Notes: generated from the letters alone by a model not told the origin. 64,000 nt of DNA from Alligator mississippiensis (GCF_030867095.1 NC_081835.1:43755892-43819891); one strand, 5' to 3'; positions 34,113-46,108 are shown, counted from the first letter of the stretch. Numbers and translations: made by a program.

Positions 34113-37100
34113 CTGAAACGAGAGCCAAGGAGGGTGGTGAGGAGACAACACTGGCACAGAGCAGAGCTGTCATGAGAGCATGTTAAGGAAAAGGCCAGAA
34201 AACAAAGGATCCATGCTCTACAAGCCACTCCAAATGGAACAACACAATAAGTTTATTATGTTACCAGCCCAGCTACTAGAGGACAATAGTCCATAAAGCT
34301 ATTATAACTGACCCGTCTGCTGGCACTCAGAAGTACCAAGCAGGCAGTGGAGACTCCAGCTGCCCCTAGAATCCCTGCAAGTCAGATTAAGATGCTCCTA
34401 GGATGTTGAGCACAATAGGTCTGAAGCTCAACATGAATAACAGGGAGGCCTGTGCTCTGACACAGGTTTAGAACATGGACAACTCTGAAAGCCACCATGT
34501 GACATCTTTAATTCACCAGCACTGAGTCACTTAAGAAAGCACTCCCCTGCTTCCCCCATTCTTCTCCGAAGAAGGAAAGGATCAATACACGGGGAACAGC
34601 AACTTTCTAGTCCAAAGGGGTATTGCGAATGTGAGCAGTATCTATGCCAACTAAAACAAAACTCAGAGCCTCATGTATTTAACATGCTGTGGTAGAAATG
34701 GCATCCCATTTCAAATATATGGGAAAGCTTAGTCGTTATAGGTTCCAGAGGCAAAGGATTAGAGGGAAGCAGGTTAGCAGGGCTCTGTGCTCACAAACTA
34801 GACAGGCCAGAAACATGGTATAGCTTTGGTTTTTTTCCTCCTTGAACATGTCAGTAACAGTTACATAACCCTCTGGGCTTATATTTCTTCACATGCAACA
34901 TGGAGATGCTGCTTCTTCGAGTGGAATATTTCAGTGCAAGTTTGCAAAGCTTTTTGAGGCCCAGAACTATAAGCCACTGAAGAAAGGTGAACATCTATTG
35001 TAAGCATCTGCAAGAGGCAGTTTTATTGTTAGAAAAGGTACTTGCATTTTCTGGAAAACAGCCACCATTTTTGCTGGAGGTTAATATAAAGCACAATAGC
35101 TCAGGAAAAGTGAGAGGGAGCTTGCTTTCCACAGCCCATTTGCCCTCTGCTCTCTAGAAATGCCAGACATTGGGTAACTAAGTAGCAAGTGTGATGTATG
35201 AGCTTCTGATGTGCCTTGTAATCTGGACTGAGATTGGTCAATCACTCCCCAGTTCATTTCACTCTAGCCACTGAAAAGCTGCCAACAGTACCAACCCACT
35301 CACTGATCTAGTGTGTGCATTTCTGCACAGGCTTGCACATGAAGTCTACTCTACCCCAAAATCTACTTCAACACAGTCCTCAATGTAAACCCCTGAAAAC
35401 CTTCTCCAGATAGCTTATTTATTTGGAAATAAGTTATTATTCTTTATTTAGGACCTCTACCCCTTCTTGCTCATTTCCAGCTGACTCTCTGGCCTGCTTT
35501 TAGGGGGATGTTTTGTTGAGATTATACACTCTAAGCACTAAAGGCAAGCGATTAGTAGTCCTGTATTTTTAGATCAACACTAAGTGTGAACTCTTGCGAA
35601 AGCTGGAGGGCAGAAAGGCAAGTAACATTAAAACCAGACCAACACTGGTTTCAGGAAACCGAGAAGTCCTGACCTGCATCTGCCTTCTAACAAACTTCCA
35701 ACAGCTCACTTAGCTGGTCCTGCATCTACCCTAGACATCCTGAAGGCAGGAAGCATCTTGCCTCCACGCAGCCGCATATACACCCAGCTGCTTCCAGCAG
35801 CTCTGCACAGCTCCACTCAGCAGAAAGCATGGGAGCATCTACCCATACCTTCAAGCAGCAGCAAAAGCCTTACCCTGCTCAGAGGTGGAGCTGCAGAGAG
35901 GGTCATGCCAGTACAGTGCAGCTATGGGTGCAAATATGTTTTTTGCCAGCAAAAATTCTACCAACAAAGCCCTGTAGCACAGGCCAGGCTCAAGTCATAG
36001 AGGGTGCAGTGTGCACATTGATTGAACTGATCCAAACCTGCGCCATCTAGTGGCCCCTAACAGACTCCAGTGCCAGAGGTTCACTGGGGTTTGGCTCCAT
36101 GGGAACTAACATTTTAGGTCAGTTGTTTCCCTCCCTTCACCCTCTCTGACTGAAGTTCACAGAATGCTCCCCATTCAATCTTACCATTTTTGTTACAGAA
36201 TAAGGAGGCCTGAACACTCATTCTTTCCTCGGGGTGCAGTTAAGCAGAAAGACACCAGGCAAGAGGTTTTTGAGTACTGTTGTAAACAATCATTCATTAG
36301 GCGCACACAGTTTTGACTGCAGTGACCTACCCCTGGACTTCCACCTAAGCAGCATCATACTGCACTGACACCAGCAACCTGGGTCTCTTGCTGAGCTGAT
36401 ATACTACCAGCCAAGCCTCAGGGGAGCTCTTTCTCCCCAAATGTGTTACCTGAGGTATAAGGTTTTTGTGGATTCTTTTCAGCTTAGCACGCTTCCTTCC
36501 GTTCTTGGTGACGATTGTTTCCTCATAGAATTCATGGGCGAGATCTCCATCCTCGTCATAGTACATGGAACTACAAAGAAGTGAAGAGAACAGCATGAGA
36601 GAACAGGCCGAACCCCAGCTAGGGCTGCCACTGACGATCCCTGCTCAGTCTCTCACATTTTGGAGAAAAAACAGGAGTGAACTAGTCTGTATCAACTCTT
36701 GAAGAATTAAATCACATACCGTGCAGCACCTCATGGCATTGGGAATGGGCCAGGGAACTTGATTGCAGACAAAACACCCTCCCCTCCACCAACAACAGTT
36801 TAGCACCAAATTGAGTGAGGGGAGGCAGGGGCTCAACATAGTTCTAAGCAACCACTAAAGCAATCAGTGTTAAATCTTCACACAGTGCACTCAGATTTCA
36901 ATGGAAAAATCAATAGCTGCTGTGCAAGGTTGCATGGACAATGAAGAGTTTAAGGACTGCATAACCCCAGAGATGGCATTCCCCTCTGTCACAGATCACA
37001 GAATCATAGAAAATAAGGGATGAAAGGGACCTCAGGAGGTCACCTAATCCAAACCCTGCTCAAAACAGGACCAGCCCCAACTAGATCATCTGACCCAAGG

Positions 37101-40100
37101 CTTTGTTTAGCCAAGTCTTAAAAACCTCCAAGGATGGAGATTCCACAACCTCTCTGGGTAACCTGTTTCAGTCCTTTACTAACCTTTTAGTTTTTCCTAA
37201 TATGTAACCCAAACTCCCCTTGCTGCAACTTGAAGTTATTGCTCCCTGTTCTGTCATCTACCACCACTGAGAACAGTCTAGCTCCATCCTCTTTGGAACC
37301 ACCCTGCAGCTAGTTGAAGGCTGCTATTAAATCCCCTCTCAGTCTTCTCTTCTCCACACTTAATAAGTCCAGTTCCCCCAGCTCTTCTCATAACTCATGT
37401 GCCCCAGTCCTCTTACCATTTTCATTAGGGGTGCACCGATAAAGATTTTTTGGATGATTTGATAGCCAATATGCAGCTCAGAAGCATAGAGAGCAGTGTC
37501 CAGCTGGTAAGTCTGTGGGGAGGAAGGGGCATGGGGGGCAGATCGGGGATCCCATGGTGAAGGACAGAGTGGGGCAGGGCAGGCGCTGCCCAGCAAGGAC
37601 AGGGCATGGGATGGAGCCATGGGAGGCTTGCCCAAAGGGTATGGGGCAGTGGAGGAGGCTCCCTGGAGGAGAGGTACAAGGGGAGGGAGAGAATGTGACC
37701 CCTGGATTTGTGCACAGGGCAAGGATGGGGCCAGGGGCTGTATCAGCCTCTTCGTACCGGGGGGCTGGGCCACAGCTGCCCTTGAGGTGGGTGAGGACAG
37801 TGCTGGGAGGTGGTTACAGGGTGGGCTACAGCCACCCCAAAACTCACTTGTGCAACCCCTGGCCCCAAGCCTGCACATGCCCCCCATGCCTCCGCTGAAG
37901 GTGTGCGCAGCAGTGGGAACAGCCCTCCTCCTCACCTCTCCCCCCCACACCCCTCAGATGAGCCACCTGCAGCTCCACCCCACCTGAGCAGCCCCTGCCC
38001 CACTCCCTCCTTCACCATGGGGGCCTCTAGCTGCACTGCCCCCCATGCCTCTTCCCCACCTCTTCCACCCCCCCCGACCTACTGCCCAGATGCTGCTCGC
38101 CAAGCCGCCTGGCTGTGTGCATTATCAGTGACATTATTAGCCACACTGGACAAAAAAAACCTGATTGTTGAAAATGTTAATTTTCCTTTTACTGGTGTTG
38201 ATATGATATGGAGCAATATATTGGTGCACCTCTAATTTTTGTTGCCCTCTACTGGTTTCTGTCCAATTTGTCTACATCATTTCTGTACTGGGGAGCCCAA
38301 AACTGGACGCAGTACTCCAGATATAGCCACACCAGTGCTAAACAGAGGGGAATAATCACTTCCCTTGATCTTCTGGTAACAATCCTACAAATGCAGCCCA
38401 GTATGCCGTTAGCATATTATTATTATTAGCATCTATTTAGCTTACTGTCCACTGAATACAGGCCCTTGGTCCTAGTCAGGGACAAGATGCAGAGAAATTC
38501 TTCTCCTACCTCCAAACTAAAAAATTTGAAAAAAATTTCTAAATACTGAAGGAAAGTACAAGCTCTATGAGACACTTAAGGACAAAGTTAGAATAAATCT
38601 AAAATGCAGAAGTATAGACAAGCAGAAGATAGTATTATGCAGCGTTCAAGGGAAAAAAGAAAGTGGTGAATGATTACACAGAAATGAAGAAACATAAGCT
38701 TAAGATTGCCAGAACTGCTAGAAACCCAAAGTTGGATGGGTAAAAAATTGGCTGATGGGGCGCACGCAGAGAGTAGTGGTGGATGGGTTGTACTCAACCT
38801 GGCGAGATGTGAGCAGTGGGGTACCCCAGGGCTCGGTCCTCAGGCCCGCACTGTTTAACATCTTCATCAGCAGCTTGGACGAGGGTGTGGAAAGCACTCT
38901 GTCCAAATCTGCTAATGACACTAAGATGTGGGGCGAGGTGGACACACTTGAAGGGACAGAGAGGCTGCAACTAGATTTAGACAGACTACAAAAGTGGGCA
39001 GACAAGAACAGGATGGGGTTCAAAATGCAGGGTGCTGCACCTTGGGAGAAGGAATCCACAGCATACATACAGGCTGGGGAGTTCCCTTCTTGAAAGCACA
39101 GAGGCAGAAAGGGATCTCAGAGTCATTACTGACTCCAAGATGAACATGTGCAGCCAATGCCAGACTGCAGCCAGCAAGGCCAGCCATACCTTGTCACGCA
39201 TCCAAAGGTGCATCTCAAGTTGGCCAGAGAGGTGATACTCCCCCTCTGTGCGACTTTGGTCAGGCCGCAGTTGGAGTACTGCATCCAGTACTGGGCACAC
39301 TTCAAAAGGGATGTGGCCAGCTTGGAGAGGGTTCAGAGGAGGGCCACCCACTTGGTGAGAGGACAGCAGGACAGGCCCTGCGAGGAGAGACTGAAGGACC
39401 TGAACCTGTTCAGCCTCAGCAAGAGGAGGCTGAGGGGGGACCTGGTGGCTGCCTACAAACTCATCAGGGGGGATCAACAGAAAATAGGCAGAGCTCTTTT
39501 CTCCCCAGCACCACCTGGGGTGATGAGGAACAATGGTCATAAGCTGATGGAGAATAGGTTTAGGTTAGAGATCAGAAGGCAATATTTTACAGTTAGGGGG
39601 GCCAAAATCTGGAACCAACTTCCCAGGGAAGTGGTCCTCGCCCCTACCTTGGACATATTCAAGAGGAGGTTGGATGATCACTTGTCTGGGGTCTTGTGAA
39701 TCCAGCATTCATTCCTGCCTGTGTCAGGGGGTCAGGCTAGATGACCTGTTCAGGTCCCTCCTGACCCTAGCTACTATGATACTAGACTGAAAGGAAGAGA
39801 AGAAAAGAACATAACCCTAGGCTACGTCCACAGGAGTCTTAAGGGAGCACTGCTGATGGAAAATATATATCTGCCTTTATGTATATTTTAGGGGACTGAA
39901 TGCATTTTTAAATGTTAAATCTGTTATTTGATAAGTTGCATTCACTAATAAATACAGTTTAAAAAAAGATGAAGAGAAGCTTGAACTCCTACTGCCATCC
40001 AACACAGAGGCAATGTTCGCTCCTGACTTACTCCTCAGTTAAAGCATGTTAAGAAGCAACACAGGCTACCCAGTCAAACGTGGTAAACGGAGTCAGATAC

Positions 40101-43060
40101 CTCTCAAGCTAGAATGACCATCAAGACAGTTTCACCCATGAAGTACAAGCAAAGACAAGGGTTGGCAATGTTTTTGGGCAGAGTGCCAAAACACCCACAA
40201 TCTTGACTTGAAAGACATTGGAGTGCCAGAGGCAGATGGTAGGGGAGTCACAAGGGCCCCCCCCCAATCTTTGTTGTGGCAGCACAGTCCCAGCCTCTTC
40301 CCTGCCATCTGCCCCAAGGTGCACACTGACAAGCAAAATGCCTTCCTGTGCCATGCTCTGGCATATAAACTGGGGGTAAATGCCAGGTGAGCAAAGGGCT
40401 TTACAACACAAAGGAGCATAGGGCCATTTGTAACTTCCAAAGCAGTTCTCCTATTCACTGCTAAAAGGTCAGTTAGAGGAAAAAATACTTAGGTAAAACA
40501 TGAACCATCTGCTACAAACAAAGCCCTATTAATGGGGGCCTTGCAGTTCAAGAACATTCTCTAAGTCACTAGACCAGTGGGAGCCCTGTATCCTCCCAAG
40601 TGCCACTTCCATCCTTTTCCCTGATCTGATCTGAAGACACCCTGCTTTCTGCTCCCTGTCTGATCCGATGATGCTTTGCTTTCTGCTCCCTGCCCAATCT
40701 GCTACTGTGTTGCATGTCTCCTCCCCAGTCTTCCCTGTACCACATACACAGATACTGCCTGACCCATCAGTGGAACCTGTGCCATAGGTTGGCCACCCCT
40801 GCACTAGACTATGGATAGCTCAGACCTGGCCTGGAAGGACTCTCTCTTTTGGAAATACTGGAGCTATTATGACTTGTTCCATATCATTTGCATTACAAGC
40901 TAGCTATGGAGCCAAATGAGGGACATTGATGGGGCTTTTGTGATGTAAATGTGTGTTCTGCCAGGATCCAAAGAAAAATTACCAACTCATTTTACAGTTA
41001 TCACAAATTTGTCAGATGGTAATCTGTGAATCACTACTGATGCAGTGCATCTAGAACCAGAGCTGTTCAGGTAACATAAGTACCTCTAGTTCAAAGTGTA
41101 CCTCTGAACTGGAGATAAAAGGCTCTGCAAACCATAAATCTACTTCCACAGTGCAAGTTTACACAAGTGTAAACACCATACTCTTTTTCTATGGGACTGA
41201 GCCACATTTTGCTTCATAGCATTAAGAGTACATCAGTTGATAACCCACAGCCACCAGAGCTCTATGCACAAGTACAATCCCTCACACCTGCAGAGGTGAG
41301 GAAGGGCACTTTTTATCCCAAAGCTTGTCTAATATCTCTCCTACACCAGAGTTGGTGCAATAAAAGAGATCACCAAAGACAGTCCTTACTGCTCAGAAGT
41401 TCCCTAGACCATCATAGCTAAACCAACACTCCAACCTTGCTTAGACCTCTAATAACTTCAAGGAGACCTACAGCACCAGCACCTACCATTCAATGCCACC
41501 AACTGCCACTACAGCCATAAACTGAACATATGATACAAAAGCTAAAGGTTGTTGCCCCTAAAACAAGCAATGAGATAAGTGTAACACTGCATCAAGCTCA
41601 GCAGGAGGCATGAGTCCATCATGCTACAACTGAGAAGTCAAATCTGCCATGCACCAGAACCAAGATTAACAGTTAGAGAGTGTGGTGGTAGGTATGCCTT
41701 CCTAACATCAGCATAAACAAAATCTCTCGATACAACCTTATTTCAGAAGAGAAGCTACATGTAAACAAAGCCTAACTGCATATTTCTTGGTACCTATGGA
41801 GAGACCCAGTTTACCAGCTTCTGCTGATGCAAGTGGCACCCAGGGGCAACATGCAGGGGGTGCAGGCAGGTGCACGTGCACCCCCTACCAAAAGGCACCG
41901 CTGACATTGTTGGTGGCTCCTGCGGGCAGCTGCCACTTGTCACCCCGCCACCGACATCACTGGCGGTGTCTGCGATCCCTGCTAGTCGCTGTTGACGCTG
42001 CCACCGGCAGCTGGTAACCAACCCTGGTTGGTGCTCGCCTCTCCCTCCACTCCACCCCCAACAGTGCTGGCAGCATTTGCAGGAGCTCCCCCGCTTACCA
42101 CCACCACGCTCCCACTGCCGCATTCCCGCCGCTGCTGTGCCCCCCCAGCCGCAGGGGGCACGTCGTTCATTGTGGCACCTCACCTAACATAAGCCTGGCT
42201 CAGGGACACAAAACAAGGGAGAAGAAAGCAAGTGATTTGGGCTTGGCAGAACAGAGGGGCATGGAGACAGTACCTTGGTCGGACCACCCACCAGACATCG
42301 TGCCTCCCAGCAGACTGGAGGTGGGGAGAATAGTACTGGCTGGGGGCAGGTCCCCTGCAGCCACCTACGCCAAGTGGTTCAAAAGCACTCAGGCTGCTGG
42401 TGAGGGGGTGCCCACCAGTGCCAACTGCAAACTGGGGAGCAAGGCACAAGCAGAGGACCCTGGCAAGCTGCAAAACACCCGGCTTTACGGGCAGCGAAAC
42501 AGCTCCATGCTGCAGGAAGAGGCGCGGTGGAGGTGACTCAGTTCAACCCAGTCAGCATGACACTGGCACGAGATGCAGCTCCGCAGCTGCTTCCCTCTTC
42601 TAGGAGTCACTGGCGGGGAGGAACCAGGGGTCTCCAGGGCACCCGCTCCGCGGGGCAGGGCTGCGCCGGGTGGAAGCCTGCCCAGGGCCGGGAGCAGGAC
42701 GCTTTGGCCGAGAAGCCGCAGACGGCTCCAGCCGGGAGGACCCTCAGGGGCTGCAGGGCCCCAACGGGGGCGCGGGCTGCTCCCGCTCGTCCCCCGCGCG
42801 GGCCCCCCCCCGCACCGCGACCTTGACACCGCGGCGGGCCGGGCCGGACCCCGCCGCCTCCGGGCCCGCCGCGCCGCGGGCCCCGCTCCGGCAGCGCCCG
42901 AGCCCCACGCTTACCCGCGGCGCGTGAAGACGAAGGGGGTGGCGGCGCGCGGCCCCCGCGCCCGGGCTAGGGCCTGCTGCCCGCCGGGGCCTTCCGCGCC
43001 GCCCGCCGCGGCCGGGGCGAAGGGCCAGAGGCCGCGCGACTTGGAGCCGCTGGCGCCCAT
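34047..43060 (-). CDS. TUSC2: TUSC2 (FUS1) tumour suppressor candidate 2, complete, 3 coding exons
   Basis: Coding exons are 43,060-42,915 (146 bp), 36,570-36,450 (121 bp) and 34,112-34,047 (66 bp). Together they give 110 codons, the human length. The protein starts [14 protein letters not shown], so Gly2 is in a myristoylation context as in human FUS1. A variable Ala/Gly/Arg segment follows, then the conserved [27 protein letters not shown] and KNLIPQ segments and the C-terminal HPRIHVDFP. All introns are GT-AG. TUSC2 is known as a small lipid-modified, largely mitochondrial protein involved in calcium handling, apoptosis and immune signalling. No break is seen. It sits downstream of RASSF1 on the same strand, as in mammals, and is driven from a CpG island. 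Confidence 0.97.
34113..36449 (-). other. TUSC2: TUSC2 intron 2
   Basis: A 2.3 kb intron with no recognised repeat or exon. Small ORFs such as 35,758-36,000 have no signature. Confidence 0.85.
36450..36570 (-). CDS. TUSC2: TUSC2 coding exon 2
   Basis: Acceptor TTCTTTGTAG and donor CAG|GTAAC. It encodes (G)[17 protein letters not shown], then [18 protein letters not shown] and NLIPQ, the most conserved part of the protein. It differs from human by conservative changes such as MYY for MFY. Confidence 0.97.
37005..38460 (-). mobile_element. CR1 LINE fragment (antisense), interrupted by a hAT element
   Basis: Two collinear parts, 37,005-37,425 and 38,235-38,460, show the antisense CR1 3' region. 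Typical phrases are GACCTCAGGAGGTCACCTAATCC, TCCAAGGATGGAGATTCCAC, GAGAACAGTCTAGCTCCATC and CCAAAACTGGACGCAGTACT, split into blocks here. The join would read ATTTTTGTTGCCCTC, the normal CR1 sequence, so the hAT element landed in an existing CR1 copy. Confidence 0.85.
37426..38234. mobile_element. hAT non-autonomous element inserted in CR1
   Basis: Termini are TAGGGGTGCACCGAT on the left and the complement of TAGAGGTGCACCAAT on the right. The flanking 8-mers ATTTTCAT and ATTTTTGT agree at 6 of 8. The GC-rich centre is not homologous to transposase. ORFs of 96-196 codons inside it are artefacts of GC content. Confidence 0.8.
38725..39785 (+). mobile_element. CR1 LINE fragment (sense) with long open stretch
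   Basis: It encodes RT blocks [43 protein letters not shown] and [15 protein letters not shown]. The C-terminal region at 39,148-39,699 is open for 183 codons ([52 protein letters not shown]). It ends with a CR1-type tail near 39,785. It has few disruptions near the 3' end and may be younger than the other CR1 copies here. It is truncated at the 5' end. Confidence 0.9.
40156..40801. mobile_element. hAT-type non-autonomous element
   Basis: CAAGGGTTGGCAATG on the left and the complement of CAGGGGTGGCCAACC on the right form decayed inverted termini. The interior repeats a CTTTCTGCTCCCTG-CCAATCTGCT phrase. Clear 8-bp duplicates were not preserved. The same right terminus appears at 56.69-56.77 kb, and a similar interior at 59.55-59.82 kb. 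Confidence 0.6.
41322..41400 (+). repeat. SINE/foldback-family fragment
   Basis: AAAGCTTGTCTAATATCTCTC, AGAGTTGGTGCAATAAAAGAG and ATCACC match the end motif shared with the 6.4-7.2 kb and 11.3 kb insertions. Confidence 0.5.
41830..42185. mobile_element. GC-rich non-autonomous transposon fragment
   Basis: GC-rich sequence with GGGGGTGCAGGCAGGTGCAC and repeated GCCRCYGACATY and CCACTGCC blocks resembles other GC-rich hAT-type cargo in this window. Termini were not pinned down. Confidence 0.35.
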
Positions 43061-43600
43061 GCTCGGGGCGGGCCCGGCGCGGGGAGGGGCGCGAGGCGCC
43101 GGCGGGAGCCCGGCAACAGCGACCGCCCCTGGCCCGCGCCGCTCCACCCCGCCCCACCCCGCGCGCCACTTCCGGCCCCGCCCCGCGCCACTTCCGGCGC
43201 TTGCGCATGCGGCTTCGTCACGTGACGTGAGAAAGGGTAGGGGGACCCTGGGCCACGTGCTCGGGGGGAAGCGACAGGGGTACGTCCCAAACCGCGCGAG
43301 GATGGGCAGACCGCGGCCGCCCTCCCACGTGGCAGGAGGTGGGGTTCCAGAGGGAGGCTCCGCCTACGGCCCATGTGGCTGTGGCTGGGGCAGGGCAGGA
43401 CAGTCTTCGAGCCCCGCCCCGCCCCGCCGGTAGCTGTCGTCAGAGCCCGGGGACCCAGTGGCGAGCCATGCAGGGCGCTGCCGGCCTGGGCCTCTCCCGC
43501 CGGCGGGCTCCGAGGCTGGCCCCTGGCCCTGTGCCCGGCGGGCGGGACTGGTTCTTCCAGCAGACTCCGTGTCCAGGGCTGTGAAAGGAACCTGCTCTAC
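42590..43600. promoter_or_regulatory. TUSC2: CpG island, TUSC2 promoter and first exon
   Basis: Very high GC and CpG density spans the TUSC2 first exon and about 500 bp upstream. On the plus strand, two ETS-type ACTTCCGG motifs lie at 43,168-43,175 and 43,190-43,197. An NRF1-type TGCGCATGCG lies at 43,202-43,211. A palindromic GTCACGTGAC with adjoining CRE-like TGACGT lies at 43,217-43,228. No TATA box is seen. This is a housekeeping-type promoter, roughly 110-170 bp upstream of the ATG. Confidence 0.88.
42915..43060 (-). CDS. TUSC2: TUSC2 coding exon 1
   Basis: It starts at the ATG of MGASGSK, preferred over an in-frame ATG 29 codons upstream because the family begins MGASGSK. It ends after two bases of a Gly codon at a GTAAG donor. 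The exon is very GC-rich and lies inside the CpG island. Confidence 0.97.
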
Positions 43601-44165
43601 CCTGTGCGAGCGTCTCTCACCCGCTCCCGAAAGAAGCGGACAATAATGCAAACGGCGCCCGGGAAATAGGCAAACCGGGGCGGGCTGGCGGTGGAAGCTG
43701 CAGGTGCGAGCAGGCGGGGCTGTTACGGGGGAGGGCAGATGAGGACAGACTGAAACCCGGGGGACTAACAGGGAGGACTTCCTTTGTGCAGGGCTGAATG
43801 AAGAAACTGCTGCGGCTTGGAGTGCTACTGCCTTGTGCATCTGTGAGCTCCGGCCAAGGTCTGATCCCTCGTGGAACAGAAGGAAGGAAACTTGAATGGA
43901 AAACAGGAGAATGCAGGGGTCTTCCTATCCTAGCATCTTCCTGGAAAGCAGCCCTGTCCAGCTGTGACAGAAATGCTACTGAGAGGTCCCCACAGTGCAG
44001 TAGGCACAGTGGTTCTCACACTGCAGATCTCAGACTAATTAGCCCTCCTGAATGCACTGAGGGCTAGATTCCCCTCCAGCCCTGCCTGCTGGCCCCTTCA
44101 CATCAACACTGGATTAGGCCAACAGGGAAGGGTGTGCGCAACTTACCCAGAATAACAACCCAAGC
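43601..44165. other. TUSC2-RASSF1 intergenic spacer
   Basis: About 0.6 kb separates the CpG island from the RASSF1 3' end. No repeat is recognised. A plus-strand ORF with a hydrophobic N-terminus (43,798-44,067) is considered chance. Confidence 0.6.
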
Positions 44166-44191
44166 ACCAGGCCCACCTTGCCCCTGAATTA

Positions 44192-44197
44192 TTTATT
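44192..44197 (-). terminator. RASSF1: Poly(A) signal of RASSF1
   Basis: AATAAA on the minus strand, 1.45 kb past the RASSF1 stop codon and about 1.1 kb upstream of the TUSC2 start. It is the best-placed signal before the TUSC2 promoter. Confidence 0.65.
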
Positions 44198-45650
44198 GAT
44201 CGGCACAAAATCAGCACCATTTACAGGCCGAGCCTCTAGAGCATCCAAGCCCTGGAAGTTCAGGACATTCAGAGTCGATTAAAAAGAAAAAACAAAACAA
44301 AACTGAAATATAAACCAACTGCCAAGGCAACATCCTGCTGCCAACAGGAAACACTTGACTGCACTCACGCTGCATCAGTTTCATACATATGCAAGGAACT
44401 TCCTGGCTGCCTTCAGCCTTTAGGTCCTGCATTACAGACAAACACCTGTGCCCTGACCCCTCAACTACTGGGGTCCTGCTGCTCCTCCACAGAAGGATCA
44501 AAAATGCCCAGCATATCCATGATGGCCTATCAAATGCTTTCCAAAGACACACTGGCACACCTCAGGCTCTCCATTATAGCCCTTGGGCACATGCCCAGGC
44601 CAGTATACATAAAGCCTGTGGGGTGCTGTTCCCCTGAACCTAGTCCATTCTCATGAAGGGGGTGGATCTTCCCAGTGTTGCTCCTTGGCAATACATACTA
44701 GGATGTAGGAGTCCATTTCCAGCAGCAGCTCCAGCAGTTCTCCAGGAGGGATGGGTTTCCTCACAGTAGCCCAACAACGGTCTTTAGGAACAATCACTGT
44801 TCTCAGGCTTCACTCTGGAGAGAAAGGCCACCTTTGGTAATGGGGGTCTGGGTGGCCCCAGTTACACAAGGTCCGGAAGGCTGGGCTTAGCCCTGGAGCA
44901 GTTCTACTTAGCTTACATCCCAAAAGGCCTCCAATAGGCAGTAAGCAGTCTTCATTGCGACACACAGCACTCCCCAGAGTATGCCTCCTAAGGGTGGGCT
45001 TTTGCACAAAGGGGTCTGGCTGCAACCATGCAGCCTTGCTGGCCTGGTTACTGAATGAGAGGGTAGGACTGAATGGATAAATTAATTTAGAGTGCTTCTA
45101 ATTTATGGCACCACAACCTCCCCCATGAAGTGATCTGGGATGGGGCCTACTTTTCAAATGTGGTGACCCCCCCCCCATCCCCTTGACATGGAATGCTCGA
45201 GCAGGGTTCTGAGGCTAATCTGTGCCATGTTGAACCTTAAACCATCCCTGGTCTGGGCCCAGGGGAGTCCTCAAAAGAACAGACCTAGAACAGCTGTAGC
45301 ATTCAATTTCTTCTCGTAGTGGAGCTGGTAGTAGCAGTCTCAACACTGACACAACCACCCTTCCTCAGCAGCAACTTCACACATACATCCTGACTGGCCC
45401 CTGCCCTCGGGGAGTACCCCCAGGCACACAGCCTCTCCAGTGCTCACACTCGCTCCTTGAGGGATGGGCACACTCACCTGGCACTCACCACCCCCTCCCA
45501 CCATGCCCCACCCACCTCCCCGCACCCATGCAGGAGAGCTGTCGATCTGCAAGCATAACTCTGGAGTGATCTGTCCTTGCTCGCCTTGCCTTGCCGCCTC
45601 TTCTAGCCACTTGGTCTTGGTTGGAGCATTGGGTCTAAGATGGGGGTAGC
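44198..45650 (-). other. RASSF1: RASSF1 3' untranslated region (inferred)
   Basis: The non-coding tail between the RASSF1 stop and AATAAA at 44,192. No recognisable repeats or exons lie in it. Its extent is inferred from the poly(A) signal. Confidence 0.6.
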
Positions 45651-45797
45651 TCAGCCTGGGGTGCGAGTGGCCAGCGCTTCCTGCATCTTCTGGCGGCAGT
45701 GGGCATACTTCTGCAGGATCTGCCGGACATGCTCCTCTTCCTCCCGCTGCAGGATTCGCAGGAAGTTGTGCAGCTCAGGCATGCTGAAGGCATCCCA
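45651..45797 (-). CDS. RASSF1: RASSF1 terminal coding exon (SARAH domain)
   Basis: 147 bp with stop, encoding WDAFSMPELHNFLRILQREE, then EEHVRQILQKYAHCRQKMQE and ALATRTPG. This is the SARAH helix that pairs with MST kinases. Acceptor CCCTGCAG. Confidence 0.98.
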   Translation of the reverse strand, partial: WDAFSMPELHNFLRILQREEEEHVRQILQKYAHCRQKMQEALATRTPG

Positions 45798-46077
45798 CTG
45801 CAGGGGACAACACAGCAAGGCAGCACCATTACCCCCCCAGGCACAGAAGCACACACCACAAACCCAACACTACCCATTTTAAAAGTGGGATCAGGCCAGA
45901 GGCACTGGCAAAGTTCCTTGGTGGACATGGACACAAGGGCAAAAGCCAAAAGCTAGGATAGCAAAGCAGCTGCAGGCAAACAATGTTCAGCTTCCTCTTT
46001 CCTTGCACAGCAGGGTTGAGTTTGGGGTTTTTTTTGTTTTGTTTTGGGTTTTGTTTTTGGTGGGTTTTTTGGGTGTT

Positions 46078-46108
<31 letters not shown>

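Larger units (their letters stand above)
36571..42914 (-). other. TUSC2: TUSC2 intron 1, repeat-filled
   Basis: A 6.3 kb intron. It holds an antisense CR1 split by a hAT element (37.0-38.46 kb), a sense CR1 (38.7-39.8 kb), a hAT MITE (40.16-40.80 kb), a SINE-like fragment (41.32-41.40 kb) and a GC-rich non-autonomous element (41.83-42.19 kb). Confidence 0.85.

Noticed and set aside
37515-38235. Several 90-196 codon ORFs on both strands
   Set aside because: They are all inside the GC-rich cargo of the hAT element at 37,426-38,234.
42573-43433. 286-codon plus-strand ORF across the TUSC2 CpG island
   Set aside because: Its Arg/Pro/Ala/Gly composition is a shadow of GC-rich DNA on the strand opposite TUSC2 exon 1; no domain is present.
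43798-44067. 89-codon ORF beginning with a signal-peptide-like MKKLLRLGVLLPCASV
   Set aside because: It lies between the RASSF1 3' end and the TUSC2 promoter, with no splice context or family similarity. A hydrophobic start alone is not enough.
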